Source: Acidimicrobiia bacterium UBA4744 (GTDB lineage: Bacteria > Actinomycetota > Acidimicrobiia > Spongiisociales > UBA4744). From it: 18,570 nt of DNA. The notes beneath the pieces were generated by a model. The model searched no databases, was not told where the DNA came from, and saw only the letters and a list, made by a program, of their open reading frames with translations. Location: the NCBI GenBank assembly GCA_002403855.1, contig DHIO01000051.1, positions 53,982 to 72,551 of the forward strand, read 5' to 3'. The translations under genes and the position numbers were made by a program. Shown piece by piece: positions 1 through 8,117 of the stretch; position 1 is the first letter of the stretch, and each line of letters begins with the position of its first letter.

Positions 1-894
1 CCACATCGCGTGAATGAGACCGAGCGCCCCGTAGCAATCGCGGACCTCATCGGCGATGATCCGGATGCCGATGAGATCGTGGATCTTCTCGAACGGCAAC
101 CCGGTGGTCATCATCTTGCGGTATATCGAGTAAGGATGCTTGGGACGACCGGTCACGTCGGCCCGGATGGAGGCCCCTCGGAGAAGAGACTCGACTGCCT
201 CGATGGCCGCGCGTATCTGCGCATCCCGCTCGGGGGCCCGTTGGTGAAGCAGCGTGTCGATCTCGGCATGTCGCTTGGGGTAGAGAATCGCGAAACAACG
301 GTCCTCCATCTCGTGTTTGATCTCCTGAACCCCCAATCGGTGCGCGAGCGGCGCATACACATCGAGCGTCTCCCGGCCGATCCGCTCTTGCTTATCAGGC
401 GGAAGCGGGTGAATCGTACGGAGGTTGTGCAACCGGTCGGCCAGCTTGATCAGCAGCACCCGGACATCCTGTGCCATGGCGACCACCATCTTGCGGATCG
501 TGGCGGCCTGAGCCTCTTCCCGGGTGCCAAACCGGATACGGTCGAGTTTGGTGACCCCGTCGATCATGCGCGCCACTTGCGGCCCGTACTCAGACTCAAC
601 CTCCTCGAGGGTCACATCCGTGTCTTCCACGGTGTCGTGGAGGAGGGCCGCCCCGAGGGTGTCGGCGTCGAGGCCGTAATCGGCGAGAATCTGAGCGACG
701 GCCAGCGGGTGCGTGATGTAAGGCTCCCCGGTCTTGCGAAACTGGCCGAGATGTTTGCCCTGGGCGAGCGCGTAGGCCTTGTGGATGGTCCGGTCTGGAG
801 CCGCGGGATGATGCGAGCGGAAGGAGGCCAGGATCCCGGCGAGCTCTGCAACGACCGCATCGTCCGGTCGAAGCGCCGGCTCAGCCGCCGTCAT
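1..894 (-). CDS. rel: Bifunctional (p)ppGpp synthetase/hydrolase Rel, partial (3' end beyond left edge)
   Basis: RelA/SpoT-homologue that makes and degrades the stringent-response alarmone (p)ppGpp from ATP and GDP/GTP. The first 298 residues are visible. The N-terminal HD hydrolase domain carries THPLAVAQ (His62), the metal-binding HDTVED at 86-91 and KLADRLHNLRT at 150-160. The start of the synthetase domain follows, with GRPKHPYSIYRKM at 249-261 and IHDLIGIRII at 271-280. The catalytic Glu, the RxKD/ExDD charge motif and the TGS/ACT domains would lie beyond the edge. An intact HD motif argues for a bifunctional Rel rather than a synthetase-only RelA. The ATG at 894 is the first possible start, because an in-frame TGA lies two codons upstream. 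The gene overlaps the apt stop by 14 nt, so the two are probably co-transcribed. An apt-rel pair is also the M. tuberculosis order. Confidence 0.96.
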   Translation of the reverse strand, partial: MTAAEPALRPDDAVVAELAGILASFRSHHPAAPDRTIHKAYALAQGKHLGQFRKTGEPYITHPLAVAQILADYGLDADTLGAALLHDTVEDTDVTLEEVESEYGPQVARMIDGVTKLDRIRFGTREEAQAATIRKMVVAMAQDVRVLLIKLADRLHNLRTIHPLPPDKQERIGRETLDVYAPLAHRLGVQEIKHEMEDRCFAILYPKRHAEIDTLLHQRAPERDAQIRAAIEAVESLLRGASIRADVTGRPKHPYSIYRKMMTTGLPFEKIHDLIGIRIIADEVRDCYGALGLIHAMW

Positions 895-1423
895 AGTTCA
901 CCAGCGAGTGGAGTTCGACGTCCCGCAGCGCCGATCTGCCGTCGAGAAAACCCAGCTCGATGAAGACCGCCACCGCAACCACCTCAGCGCCCAGGTAGCG
1001 CAACAAGCGCACGGCGGCGGCGGCCGTGCCGCCCGTCGCCAGCACGTCGTCGACGACCAAGACTCGATCCCCCGACGCCACGGCGTCCTCGTGGATCTCG
1101 AGAGCATCCTTCCCGTACTCGAGCTCGTACTCCTCCCGGACCACGTTCCAGGGCAGCTTTCCCGGTTTGCGAATCGGAACGAACCCGGTGCGGAGCGCCT
1201 CGGCGACGGGCGTGGCGAGAATGAAGCCGCGCGCTTCAATCCCGGCCACCTTGTCGATCTTCCCCGTGAAGGGGTCGGCGAGGGCGTCGATCAATGCGGT
1301 AAAGGCCTCACGATCGGCCAGCACGGGAGTGATGTCCTTGAACAGGATCCCCGGCTCGGGAAAATCGACCACGTCCCGGATCAGTTGGGTGTAGTGCGGA
1401 GTATCCACCGTCGAATTGTACAT
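881..1423 (-). CDS. apt: Adenine phosphoribosyltransferase
   Basis: Purine salvage enzyme that converts adenine and PRPP to AMP and pyrophosphate in the cytosol. At 180 aa it has the usual Apt length. Family signatures are FPEPGILFKDITPVL near residues 21-35, EARGFILATPVA near 64-74, VPIRKPGKLP near 82-91, and the PRPP-binding loop VLVVDDVLATGGTA at 121-134. The ATG at 1423 follows an in-frame TGA and has only a weak upstream GAGG. A GTG five codons further in is an alternative start. The gene sits 41 nt after secF and overlaps the rel start by 14 nt, giving the secDF-apt-rel order common in actinobacteria. Confidence 0.96.
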   Translation of the reverse strand: MYNSTVDTPHYTQLIRDVVDFPEPGILFKDITPVLADREAFTALIDALADPFTGKIDKVAGIEARGFILATPVAEALRTGFVPIRKPGKLPWNVVREEYELEYGKDALEIHEDAVASGDRVLVVDDVLATGGTAAAAVRLLRYLGAEVVAVAVFIELGFLDGRSALRDVELHSLVNYDGG

Positions 1424-1464
1424 CGGCGGTTGAGAACCTCAGGTCGGCATCCTCTGGTTCGAGC

Positions 1465-2514
1465 TCAGCGGCGCCGCTTCTTTGGGGGCCGGGGAGTGGC
1501 GCCGGTGACGGTCCGAGGGCGGGTGGTCGGCGCGACGGGCTTCGCCCGACCGGCCGGCTCGGCTGCATCCTCCGAGACCCGGGCCAGTCGGCGGCGATTG
1601 CGCGTCCACTCTTCCTCCCGCTCCTTCCAGACCGCCAGCAGAGGCGAAGCAACCGCAATCGAGGAGTAGGTGCCGACGGCGATACCGACGAAGAGCGCCA
1701 GAGCGAACTCGAGCAACGTTCGCGCCCCGAGCAAGAACGAGCCGACGAAGAGGAGGCTTCCCACCGGCAGCAGGCTGGTCAACGAGGTATTCACCGAACG
1801 CATCAACACCTGATTCATCGACTTGTTGACGATGTCCGTGAACGTGGCCCGGTCGGATGCCTCGATGTTCTCTTGCACCTTGTCGAACACAACCACGGTG
1901 TCGTAGAGGCTGTACCCCAGGATGGTCAGGAGAGCGATGATGGTCGCCGGGGTGACCTCGAATCCGGTGATCGAGTAGATCCCGAACGTGATGATGAGGT
2001 CATGGAACAGCGCCGCGATCCCGCAGAGCGCCATCTTCCATTCCAAACGCCACCAAATGAAGAGGATCGCCGCCCCGAGGAAGACCCCGAGGGCCAGCAC
2101 GGCTCGCTCGGTGATCTGCGCACCAAACGTCGGACCCACCTCATCGACGCTCACCTCCGTGACGTCGGTGCCTGCTACCTCGGCGACCGTTCTCACCAAT
2201 TCATCGGCCTGTTCGGGGCCCAGTGCTTCCGTCTGCACACGCAGTGCCTGTCCGTCGGCCAGCAGCTGAATCCGCGCGTCGGAGAGTCCAAGCGGTTCGA
2301 GGGCGTTTCGTACATCGCCCACGTCGGCTCCCGCCGGATTCTCGGTTTCCACCGCCACACCACCGCGAAAGTCGAGGCTGAGATTCAGACCTCGCACGGC
2401 CAGGCTGAGCAACGAAATAGCCAACAGCACCGAGGAAATCACCAGGAACGTGCGACGAGCGCCCACGAAGTCATAGGAGGTTTCACCTCGGTAGAGACGC
2501 CCGAACCAGCTCAT
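1465..2514 (-). CDS. secF: Protein translocase subunit SecF
   Basis: Membrane subunit that works with SecD to pull secreted proteins across the membrane using the proton gradient. The 349-aa protein has an N-terminal membrane segment (about 22-41), then the SecD/F signature LSLDFRGG at 45-52. A periplasmic P1 domain follows, then a block of five membrane helices from about 137 to 296. The helix containing TILGYSLYDTVVVFDKVQEN at 197-216 carries the conserved Asp205 of the proton path. The tail (about 300-349) is basic and Pro/Arg-rich, ending in KKRRR. The start is ATG at 2514, which shares ATGA with the secD stop and is preceded by GAGAGG at good spacing. A longer open frame extends upstream inside secD but is not credible. 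SecF is probably translated by coupling to secD. Confidence 0.97.
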   Translation of the reverse strand: MSWFGRLYRGETSYDFVGARRTFLVISSVLLAISLLSLAVRGLNLSLDFRGGVAVETENPAGADVGDVRNALEPLGLSDARIQLLADGQALRVQTEALGPEQADELVRTVAEVAGTDVTEVSVDEVGPTFGAQITERAVLALGVFLGAAILFIWWRLEWKMALCGIAALFHDLIITFGIYSITGFEVTPATIIALLTILGYSLYDTVVVFDKVQENIEASDRATFTDIVNKSMNQVLMRSVNTSLTSLLPVGSLLFVGSFLLGARTLLEFALALFVGIAVGTYSSIAVASPLLAVWKEREEEWTRNRRRLARVSEDAAEPAGRAKPVAPTTRPRTVTGATPRPPKKRRR

Positions 2515-4010
2515 ACGGCTACCTCTCGAACCGGACGTCCACTGGCTCCCTCGATGCTGAACCAACCTCCGCTCCCCAATCTCGTACGAGCCATGACCCA
2601 CACCGCGTTCCGCGTGTAGAAGTAAGCAACCAGGATGTCCAGGAAGGTGGCGATCCCCAACGTCAGGGCGAAGCCCTTGACCGGCCCGACGGCAAGCAGC
2701 CACAGGAGGGTCGCCGCCAGGATCGACACGAAGTCTGCGGTCAAGATGGTGTGGAAAGCTCGGGAGAATCCCTCGTCGACGGCAGCTTGGAGCGTGCGGC
2801 CGGCCCGGACTTCCTCTTTGATGCGTTCGTAGAACACGATGTAGGAGTCTGCGGTGATACCGATCGAAACGATGATGCCCGTGACTCCGGCCAGGGTGAG
2901 AGTCGTACCCATGTACCGACTCAGCAATCCCATGACGAGCAGCAGCAGCGACCCGAACACGCTCAGGCCGATCACCGTCACCAGTCCGAGCGACCGGTAG
3001 TACACCATGACGGCCACGGCCACCAGAATGAGACCGCCGATACCCGCCACCAAACCGGCATTGAGCGAATCGGCGCCCAGCGTGGCGGAGACATTCTGAA
3101 CCTGGTCCCGTTCAAAAGCCACCGGCAATGAGCCGTACCGGAGCACCACCGCCAAGTCCTGTGCCTCTTGCTGCTGGTTCTCACCGCTCCCCACGGTGAT
3201 CACAGCAGATCCACCGCTGATGCCTACGTTGGGGTCGACGTCCTCGTTGACCTGCGGAGCGGACGCCACCTCGCCGTCCAGCACGATGGCGATCTGCCGG
3301 CGAGGGTCCCCGAACGGATAGGACGCCGCTTCCTTGGTCATCTCCTGAAACTGGTCGGCCCCATCGGCGGAGAGTTCGAGTTGGACCTGCCACTGACCGA
3401 TCTGGGCGGCTCCCCCACCGAAATTGGCCAGAGCGTTGTCCAGTTCGGCCCCACTGAGCCGGGACGGCCCGACGTGATACACCCACAACACCGACCCGTC
3501 TTCGTCGTACTCGGCCAGCCAGGCCTCCTGAGTGGGGTCGTCCTCGATCGTCAGACCGGTCTCCGGGTCGACCCCCGGAGGGAAGGTGGTGGTAGTAGTG
3601 GTCTGGCCCTCATCGGAAGTGGCCGGATCGGTTTCCGGGACCAGCAGCGGACTGACCAGGAAGCTGGCTTCAATGACGGGCCGGAATGAGAGTTCCCCCG
3701 TCTGGCCGATCGCAACCAGCGCTCGGTCGCGGTCGGTCACTCCCGGTAGCTGTACCAGCACGCTGGTTTCGCCGGAGATCTGAATCTCGGGTTCCTGAAC
3801 GCTCCCGAAACTCTCTATCCGACGGCGCATGACTTCCACGGCCTTGTTGAGTACCTCGGGATCGGTACCGTCCGGGGCGCGCAGGATGACGGAGGTTCCG
3901 CCCTTGAGATCGAGACCGAGTTCCGGAGTCACCCCCAAAGCAATCGCCGCGGCGACGCCTCCCCAGGCGATCGCCAGCACCACTATCAGCGTGACGAGAT
4001 GTCGTCGCAA
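2511..4010 (-). CDS. secD: Protein translocase subunit SecD
   Basis: Partner of SecF in the proton-driven SecDF complex. The 499-aa protein has an N-terminal membrane helix (about 5-25), LGLDLKGGTSVIL at 31-43 and IGQTGELSFRPV at 101-112. A large P1 ectodomain follows. The C-terminal helix block contains SIGITADSYIVFYERIKEE at 382-400, with the conserved transport Asp at 388. The ADSYIVF form resembles the actinobacterial variant rather than the E. coli VDANVL form. A Thr-rich acidic insertion (about 125-160, six consecutive Thr) separates the P1 sub-regions. The start is TTG at 4010: a TAA sits directly upstream in frame, and GGGGA lies about 8 nt before it. The gene begins 4 nt after the yajC stop, and its TGA overlaps the secF ATG. 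Confidence 0.96.
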   Translation of the reverse strand: MRRHLVTLIVVLAIAWGGVAAAIALGVTPELGLDLKGGTSVILRAPDGTDPEVLNKAVEVMRRRIESFGSVQEPEIQISGETSVLVQLPGVTDRDRALVAIGQTGELSFRPVIEASFLVSPLLVPETDPATSDEGQTTTTTTFPPGVDPETGLTIEDDPTQEAWLAEYDEDGSVLWVYHVGPSRLSGAELDNALANFGGGAAQIGQWQVQLELSADGADQFQEMTKEAASYPFGDPRRQIAIVLDGEVASAPQVNEDVDPNVGISGGSAVITVGSGENQQQEAQDLAVVLRYGSLPVAFERDQVQNVSATLGADSLNAGLVAGIGGLILVAVAVMVYYRSLGLVTVIGLSVFGSLLLLVMGLLSRYMGTTLTLAGVTGIIVSIGITADSYIVFYERIKEEVRAGRTLQAAVDEGFSRAFHTILTADFVSILAATLLWLLAVGPVKGFALTLGIATFLDILVAYFYTRNAVWVMARTRLGSGGWFSIEGASGRPVREVAV

Positions 4011-4014
4011 TTAT

Positions 4015-4305
4015 TCAGTCCCCGTCGCTGATCTTGGACCCGATTGCCCGTCGGGAGACGCGCATCCTGCCGTCTTCGAGCCGGAGCACGACGGAGTCAT
4101 CGTCCATAGACTCGACGACGCCGTGGATACCGCCAAAGGTCTGCACCCTGTCGCCCGGCTCGAGTGAGGAAGCCATTTCCGCTTGCCTCTTGGCCCGGGT
4201 CCGCTGGGGTCGAATCAACAGGAAGTAGAACATCGCCCCCAGAAGGGCAAGGAAAATCAGCGACGAGTAGCCGCCCGCCCCGGTGTCGGTCTGCAAAAGG
4301 ATCAC
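4015..4305 (-). CDS. yajC: Preprotein translocase accessory subunit YajC
   Basis: Small inner-membrane protein that associates with SecDF and YidC. The 96-aa protein has a short Thr/Gly-rich N-terminus, one membrane helix (about 14-31, ending FLLIRPQ) and then the basic YajC segment RTRAKRQAEM. A small beta domain contains LEPGDRVQTFGGIHGVV at 48-64. The start is GTG at 4305 with AAGAGG 7 nt upstream. It is the first gene of the yajC-secD-secF group, separated from tgt by 58 nt that contain a perfect hairpin. Confidence 0.95.
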   Translation of the reverse strand: MILLQTDTGAGGYSSLIFLALLGAMFYFLLIRPQRTRAKRQAEMASSLEPGDRVQTFGGIHGVVESMDDDSVVLRLEDGRMRVSRRAIGSKISDGD

Positions 4306-4312
4306 GAGAACA

Positions 4313-4318
4313 CCTCTT
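4313..4318 (-). promoter_or_regulatory. Ribosome binding site for yajC
   Basis: AAGAGG lies 7 nt upstream of the GTG at 4305. It supports GTG as the true start, since no in-frame ATG is near. Confidence 0.75.
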
Positions 4319-4328
4319 CGAAATGCCA

Positions 4329-4345
4329 GCCCGCGACTCGCGGGC
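4329..4345 (-). other. Perfect GC hairpin between tgt and yajC
   Basis: GCCCGCG, a 3-nt loop and CGCGGGC form a perfect 7-bp inverted repeat in the 58-nt tgt-yajC gap. On the minus strand the sequence that follows is not U-rich (TGGCATTTCG), so it is not a canonical intrinsic terminator. It ends about 10 nt before the yajC ribosome site. It could be an RNA processing or stability element, a weak attenuator, or a structure that tunes yajC translation. Confidence 0.5.
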
Positions 4346-4363
4346 CGGAAAGCATGGTAGCCA

Positions 4364-5479
4364 CTACTCCGCGTTGGGCGAAAGTCGGCGAGCCACGGTC
4401 GCTGCCTGGAATTCCGCGAACCGCCCTTCGCCGATGGTCGACCGGATGTCCCTCATCAGCTGCATTGTGTAGGCGAGGTTGTGAATGGAGATCAGCCGGT
4501 GAGCGCTGAGCTCCCGGGTGGTGAGCAGATGCCGGAGGTAGGCCCGAGAGTAGGTCGAGCACGTACGGCAGTTGCAGCCGGCTTGCAGGGGCAGGTCCGA
4601 TAGTCGGTGTTCTGATCGCTTCAGGTTGTAGTCCCCAATTGGGGTCAGGACCCGCCCGTGCCGGGCCAGACGAGTGGGCCAGACACAATCGAAGAGATCG
4701 ATACCCCGGCCCACGGCATCCAGCACACCTTCGGGATCGCCCAACCCCATCGTGTAGCGAGGCTTGTCGGCAGGCAGTTCTGCGACTACTACCTCGAGTG
4801 CACGGTTCCTGTCTTCGATCGGCTCCCCCACGGACAATCCGCCGATCCCGAACCCGGGAAAGCCGAGAGCGGCCGTGGCCGCCGCGCTGCGTCCTCGAAG
4901 CTCGTCATCGACACCACCCTGGATGATGCCGAACAGGGCCTGGTCGGGCCTGCTCTGCTCTTCCAGAGCTCGTTCCGCCCAGCGAAGGGTGCGCTCCATC
5001 GCCTCCTCCACCGCGGTACGGTGCGCCGGGAGTCCGATACAAACATCGAGGATCATGGCAACGTCGGCACCCAATTCTTCCTGGATGCGCACGGCATCCT
5101 CCGGCGTGAGGTGCACTCGGGCGCCGTCATAGGTCGAATGGAACGCGATTCCCTCCTCGTCGACGTGCGGATCGAGAGAGAACACCTGGTAGCCGCCCGA
5201 GTCGGTCAGGATCGCACCTTCCCATCCCATGAACCGGTGCAAACCGCCCAAATCGGCCACAGTGTTGGCTCCCGGTCGGAGCATCAGGTGGTACGTGTTG
5301 GCCAGCACCATTTGCGCCCCGACTTCGACGAGATCTCGAGAGTCGAGTGCCCGGACCGCCGCCCGGGTTCCCACCGGCATGAAGTTCGGCGTGGCGACCT
5401 CTCCGTGAGGAGTAGTCAAGACCCCCAACCGGGCCCGTCCGTCGGTCGTCTCGGTACGGTAGGTCACGGGTGGAGTCAT
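4364..5479 (-). CDS. tgt: Queuine/preQ1 tRNA-ribosyltransferase Tgt
   Basis: Exchanges guanine 34 of tRNAs with GUN anticodons for the queuosine precursor preQ1. The 371-aa protein has the expected TIM-barrel landmarks. These are TDSGGYQVFSL (general base Asp93), LDVC at 144-147 (Asp145), FGIIQGG (Gln187) and GGLSVGEP at 213-220. FDCVWPTRLARHG at 263-275 carries nucleophile Asp264, and Cys302, Cys304, Cys307 and His333 form the zinc site. The residue after Asp145 is Val, where E. coli has Glu (DEC). The ATG at 5479 shares ATGA with the queA stop. An upstream in-frame extension overlapping queA lacks family similarity. Tgt works directly before QueA in the pathway. Confidence 0.97.
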   Translation of the reverse strand: MTPPVTYRTETTDGRARLGVLTTPHGEVATPNFMPVGTRAAVRALDSRDLVEVGAQMVLANTYHLMLRPGANTVADLGGLHRFMGWEGAILTDSGGYQVFSLDPHVDEEGIAFHSTYDGARVHLTPEDAVRIQEELGADVAMILDVCIGLPAHRTAVEEAMERTLRWAERALEEQSRPDQALFGIIQGGVDDELRGRSAAATAALGFPGFGIGGLSVGEPIEDRNRALEVVVAELPADKPRYTMGLGDPEGVLDAVGRGIDLFDCVWPTRLARHGRVLTPIGDYNLKRSEHRLSDLPLQAGCNCRTCSTYSRAYLRHLLTTRELSAHRLISIHNLAYTMQLMRDIRSTIGEGRFAEFQAATVARRLSPNAE

Positions 5480-6492
5480 GGTGCCCGTTCCGCCAGCATC
5501 GCATCGCCAAAGGAGAGAAACCGGTACCCCCGAGCAAGAGCGTGAGCGTAGGCGGAGCGCCACGCCGGGCCCATGAAAGCGGCAATCATCACGACCAGGG
5601 TCGAGGCGGGGAGATGGAAGTTCGTGACCAGGATGTCCACCACCTCGAAACGGTAGCCGGGGACGATGAACAGGTCGGTCCGACCATCGCCGGCTGCGAC
5701 ATCCGTCCCGTCAAAGGCGCTCTCGAGGGTGCGCACGACGGTGGTTCCCACCGCCACCACTCGCCCCCCGCGAGCACGAGCACCGGCTACTGCCGCAGCG
5801 GTCTCGAGAGGAACCGAGTACCTCTCCGAGTGCATGACATGATCGGTGATCGCGTCGGTCCCGATTGGCCGGAATGTGTCGAGCCCGATCTCCAGTTCGA
5901 CCGCCGCCAACTGGATCTGCCGGTCTGCAAGGGAACGCACCACCCGATCCGTGAAATGGAGGCCGGCGGTCGGAGCGGCGGCCGAGCCGACCCGATCGGC
6001 GAACATCGTCTGGTAACGCTCCGGGTCTGCCAGCCGTTGGCGAATGTAAGGCGGCAACGGTGTCTCGCCGTGGCGGTCGATTGCATCCTCGACGCCCGTT
6101 CCGTCTCCTGCGAACAGATCGAGTCGGAAGAGGCCACCAGGGAGGACGGAGATGACGTGGGCAACCAGGTCGCCGAGATCGAGCACCGTGCCCGGGCGGA
6201 TCCGTCGAGCCGGTTTGACGAGCGCTTCCCATCTACCTGAAGCAGTGGTGCTCAGCAGGAGGACCTCCACGGCACCCCCACCCTCACGTTTTGTTCCGCG
6301 CAGACGGGCGGCTCGCACCCGCGTCTTGTTGACCACCAGAAGGTCTCCCGAGACCAGCAGGCCGGCCAGGTCCCCGAACCGGTGGTCGCTCATGTCGCGG
6401 GTGTCGAGCAGCCGAGCCGCGTCGCGCGGTTCCACGGGTTGCTGAGCAATCACCTCGTCGGGCAACAGGTATGTGAAGTCACCGGTCTGCAC
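5476..6492 (-). CDS. queA: S-adenosylmethionine:tRNA ribosyltransferase-isomerase QueA
   Basis: Transfers and isomerises the ribosyl group of S-adenosylmethionine onto preQ1-modified tRNA, giving epoxyqueuosine. The 338-aa protein has typical family length. Signatures are DFTYLLPDEVIAQQP at 5-19, VVNKTRVRAARL at 53-64, PLPPYI at 145-150, PTAGLHFT at 174-181 and HVMHSERY at 218-225. The start is GTG at 6492 with no clear Shine-Dalgarno sequence. It lies 33 nt after the ruvB stop. Its TGA overlaps the tgt ATG, so the two queuosine enzymes are translationally coupled. Confidence 0.97.
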   Translation of the reverse strand: MQTGDFTYLLPDEVIAQQPVEPRDAARLLDTRDMSDHRFGDLAGLLVSGDLLVVNKTRVRAARLRGTKREGGGAVEVLLLSTTASGRWEALVKPARRIRPGTVLDLGDLVAHVISVLPGGLFRLDLFAGDGTGVEDAIDRHGETPLPPYIRQRLADPERYQTMFADRVGSAAAPTAGLHFTDRVVRSLADRQIQLAAVELEIGLDTFRPIGTDAITDHVMHSERYSVPLETAAAVAGARARGGRVVAVGTTVVRTLESAFDGTDVAAGDGRTDLFIVPGYRFEVVDILVTNFHLPASTLVVMIAAFMGPAWRSAYAHALARGYRFLSFGDAMLAERAP

Positions 6493-6525
6493 AAACGCAG
6501 GGTAGGCGCCGCCTCGTCCTGCGCC

Positions 6526-7548
6526 TCAGTCGAGCAGAGTCTGTTGCGCGGTCGCCGGTGGCTCGAGGCCCAGATGGGTGTATGCCGCCGATGTGGCCAC
6601 TCTGCCTCGTGGAGTGCGCTTGAGGAAACCGATCTGGAGCAGGAAAGGCTCATAGGCGTCCTCCACGGTCTCCGGCTCCTCGCCCACCACGATCGCCAGA
6701 GTCGAGAGTCCCACCGGGCCACCGCCGAACTTCACCACAATGGCTTCGAGAATCTCTCGATCGACCTTGTCGAGGCCTTTCTCGTCGACTTCGAACACTT
6801 CGAGGGCTGCGGTTGCGGTGGTGGCATCGGCAACACCGCCGGCTCGAGCCACCGCGTAGTCACGGACCCGAGCGAGCAGGCGATTGGAGATACGGGGAGT
6901 GCCGCGTCCGCGGAGCGCGATGAGCTCGGCGCCTCCGTCGGTGATCTGTACATCGAGGATGGAGGCGGAACGATGGACGATTCGTGCCAGCTCCTCCTGT
7001 GTGTAGTAATCCAACTTGTCGACGATGCCGAACCGGTCCCGGAGAGGGGCAGCCACCTTTCCTTTGCGAGTGGTAGCTCCCACCAGCGTGAACCTCGGCA
7101 GATCTAGGCGGATCGACTGAGCGGAGGGACCTTTACCGAGAACGATGTCCAGCTGGAAATCCTCCATAGCCGGGTAGAGCACTTCCTCCACAGCTCGCGG
7201 CAGGCGGTGAATCTCATCGATGAAGAACACATCGCCCTTGTCGAGATTGGTGAGGATCGAGGCGACATCACCCGGCCGCTCGAGTGCCGGCCCGGAGGTC
7301 ACCTTCAGTCGCGACCCCATCTCGTTGGCCAGAATCCCGGCCATGGTCGTCTTGCCCAGTCCGGGAGGGCCGGACAGCAAGACGTGGTCCAGTGGGAGAC
7401 CGAGGCTTCGGGCCGCTTCGATCGAGATGGCCAGACGCTCCTTCAGCTTCGTTTGACCGACGAACTCGTCGATGGTTTGGGGACGCAGGGTCGTCTCGAC
7501 GATGTCGTCGTCGGGCAGCGCAGCCGGAGTGAGCAAGTCCTCTCTCAT
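6526..7548 (-). CDS. ruvB: Holliday junction branch-migration helicase RuvB
   Basis: AAA+ ATPase motor that drives Holliday junction branch migration together with RuvA. The 340-aa protein shows the order typical of RuvB. It has RPQTIDEFVGQ at 22-32, Walker A GPPGLGKTT at 60-68, Walker B FIDEIHRL at 109-116 and sensor-1 GATTRKG at 157-163. The PLRDRFG region (168-174) carries the arginine finger, and the winged-helix domain has RGRGTPRISNRLL. The ATG at 7548 shares ATGA with the ruvA stop. Confidence 0.98.
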   Translation of the reverse strand: MREDLLTPAALPDDDIVETTLRPQTIDEFVGQTKLKERLAISIEAARSLGLPLDHVLLSGPPGLGKTTMAGILANEMGSRLKVTSGPALERPGDVASILTNLDKGDVFFIDEIHRLPRAVEEVLYPAMEDFQLDIVLGKGPSAQSIRLDLPRFTLVGATTRKGKVAAPLRDRFGIVDKLDYYTQEELARIVHRSASILDVQITDGGAELIALRGRGTPRISNRLLARVRDYAVARAGGVADATTATAALEVFEVDEKGLDKVDREILEAIVVKFGGGPVGLSTLAIVVGEEPETVEDAYEPFLLQIGFLKRTPRGRVATSAAYTHLGLEPPATAQQTLLD

Positions 7549-8117
7549 CGCTTTCCCAGACTGCGGAGCGCACGTCGCAGTTGCTCGGCAACCGGCGCCT
7601 CCGCTTCGATATCCGCCATCACTTCGCGAATCTCGGCAGGCTGGTAGCCCAGCCCTTCGAGGGCGTCGCGAACCTGGGCTACGGTACTCGTTCCCACCAC
7701 CGAGTCGGCTTCGGCCGTGGTGAGTTTTGGCTTCAGTTCGAGGACCAGCTTCTGGGCGCCTCGTTTGCCGATTCCCGGCACAGTCGTGAGGGTATCAACG
7801 TCCTCGGCGGCGATGGCCCGGCGGAGTTCATCGGGTTGCAAGGCACCGAGAGTCGCCATCGCCACCTTCGGCCCTACCCCCGAAGCTCCCAACAGGATGC
7901 GAAACAGGTCGCGTTCCGTCTCGCTGTCGAAGCCGTGGAGAAGCATGGCATCTTCCCGCACGACCAGATGGGTGTGCAGCACTACCTGTTCACCGATTCC
8001 GGGCAGATCGGCAACGGTACGCGGAGTGACGGCTACCTCGTATCCGACGCCGGCCACATCCAGGACAACTCCGGTCGCCCGAAGCGAAACGAGGGTGCCC
8101 CGCAGCCGGCCGATCAT
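7545..8117 (-). CDS. ruvA: Holliday junction DNA-binding protein RuvA
   Basis: Tetrameric junction-binding protein that loads RuvB. The 190-aa protein has an N-terminal OB-fold (MIGRLRGTLV, VGYEVAVTP, HTHLVVREDAMLLHGF). Two helix-hairpin-helix motifs follow: LGASGVGPKVAMATLG at 76-91 and TTVPGIGKRGAQKLVLELK at 111-129. After a Thr/Ser-containing linker comes the C-terminal RuvB-binding domain (DALEGLGYQPAEI). The ATG at 8117 shares ATGA with the ruvC stop, and its own stop overlaps ruvB the same way. Confidence 0.97.
   Translation of the reverse strand: MIGRLRGTLVSLRATGVVLDVAGVGYEVAVTPRTVADLPGIGEQVVLHTHLVVREDAMLLHGFDSETERDLFRILLGASGVGPKVAMATLGALQPDELRRAIAAEDVDTLTTVPGIGKRGAQKLVLELKPKLTTAEADSVVGTSTVAQVRDALEGLGYQPAEIREVMADIEAEAPVAEQLRRALRSLGKR

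Noticed and set aside
10..963. 317-codon plus-strand frame opposite rel
   Set aside because: The minus strand encodes Rel with intact HD motifs through the entire interval. Codon composition of the plus frame looks like a shadow.
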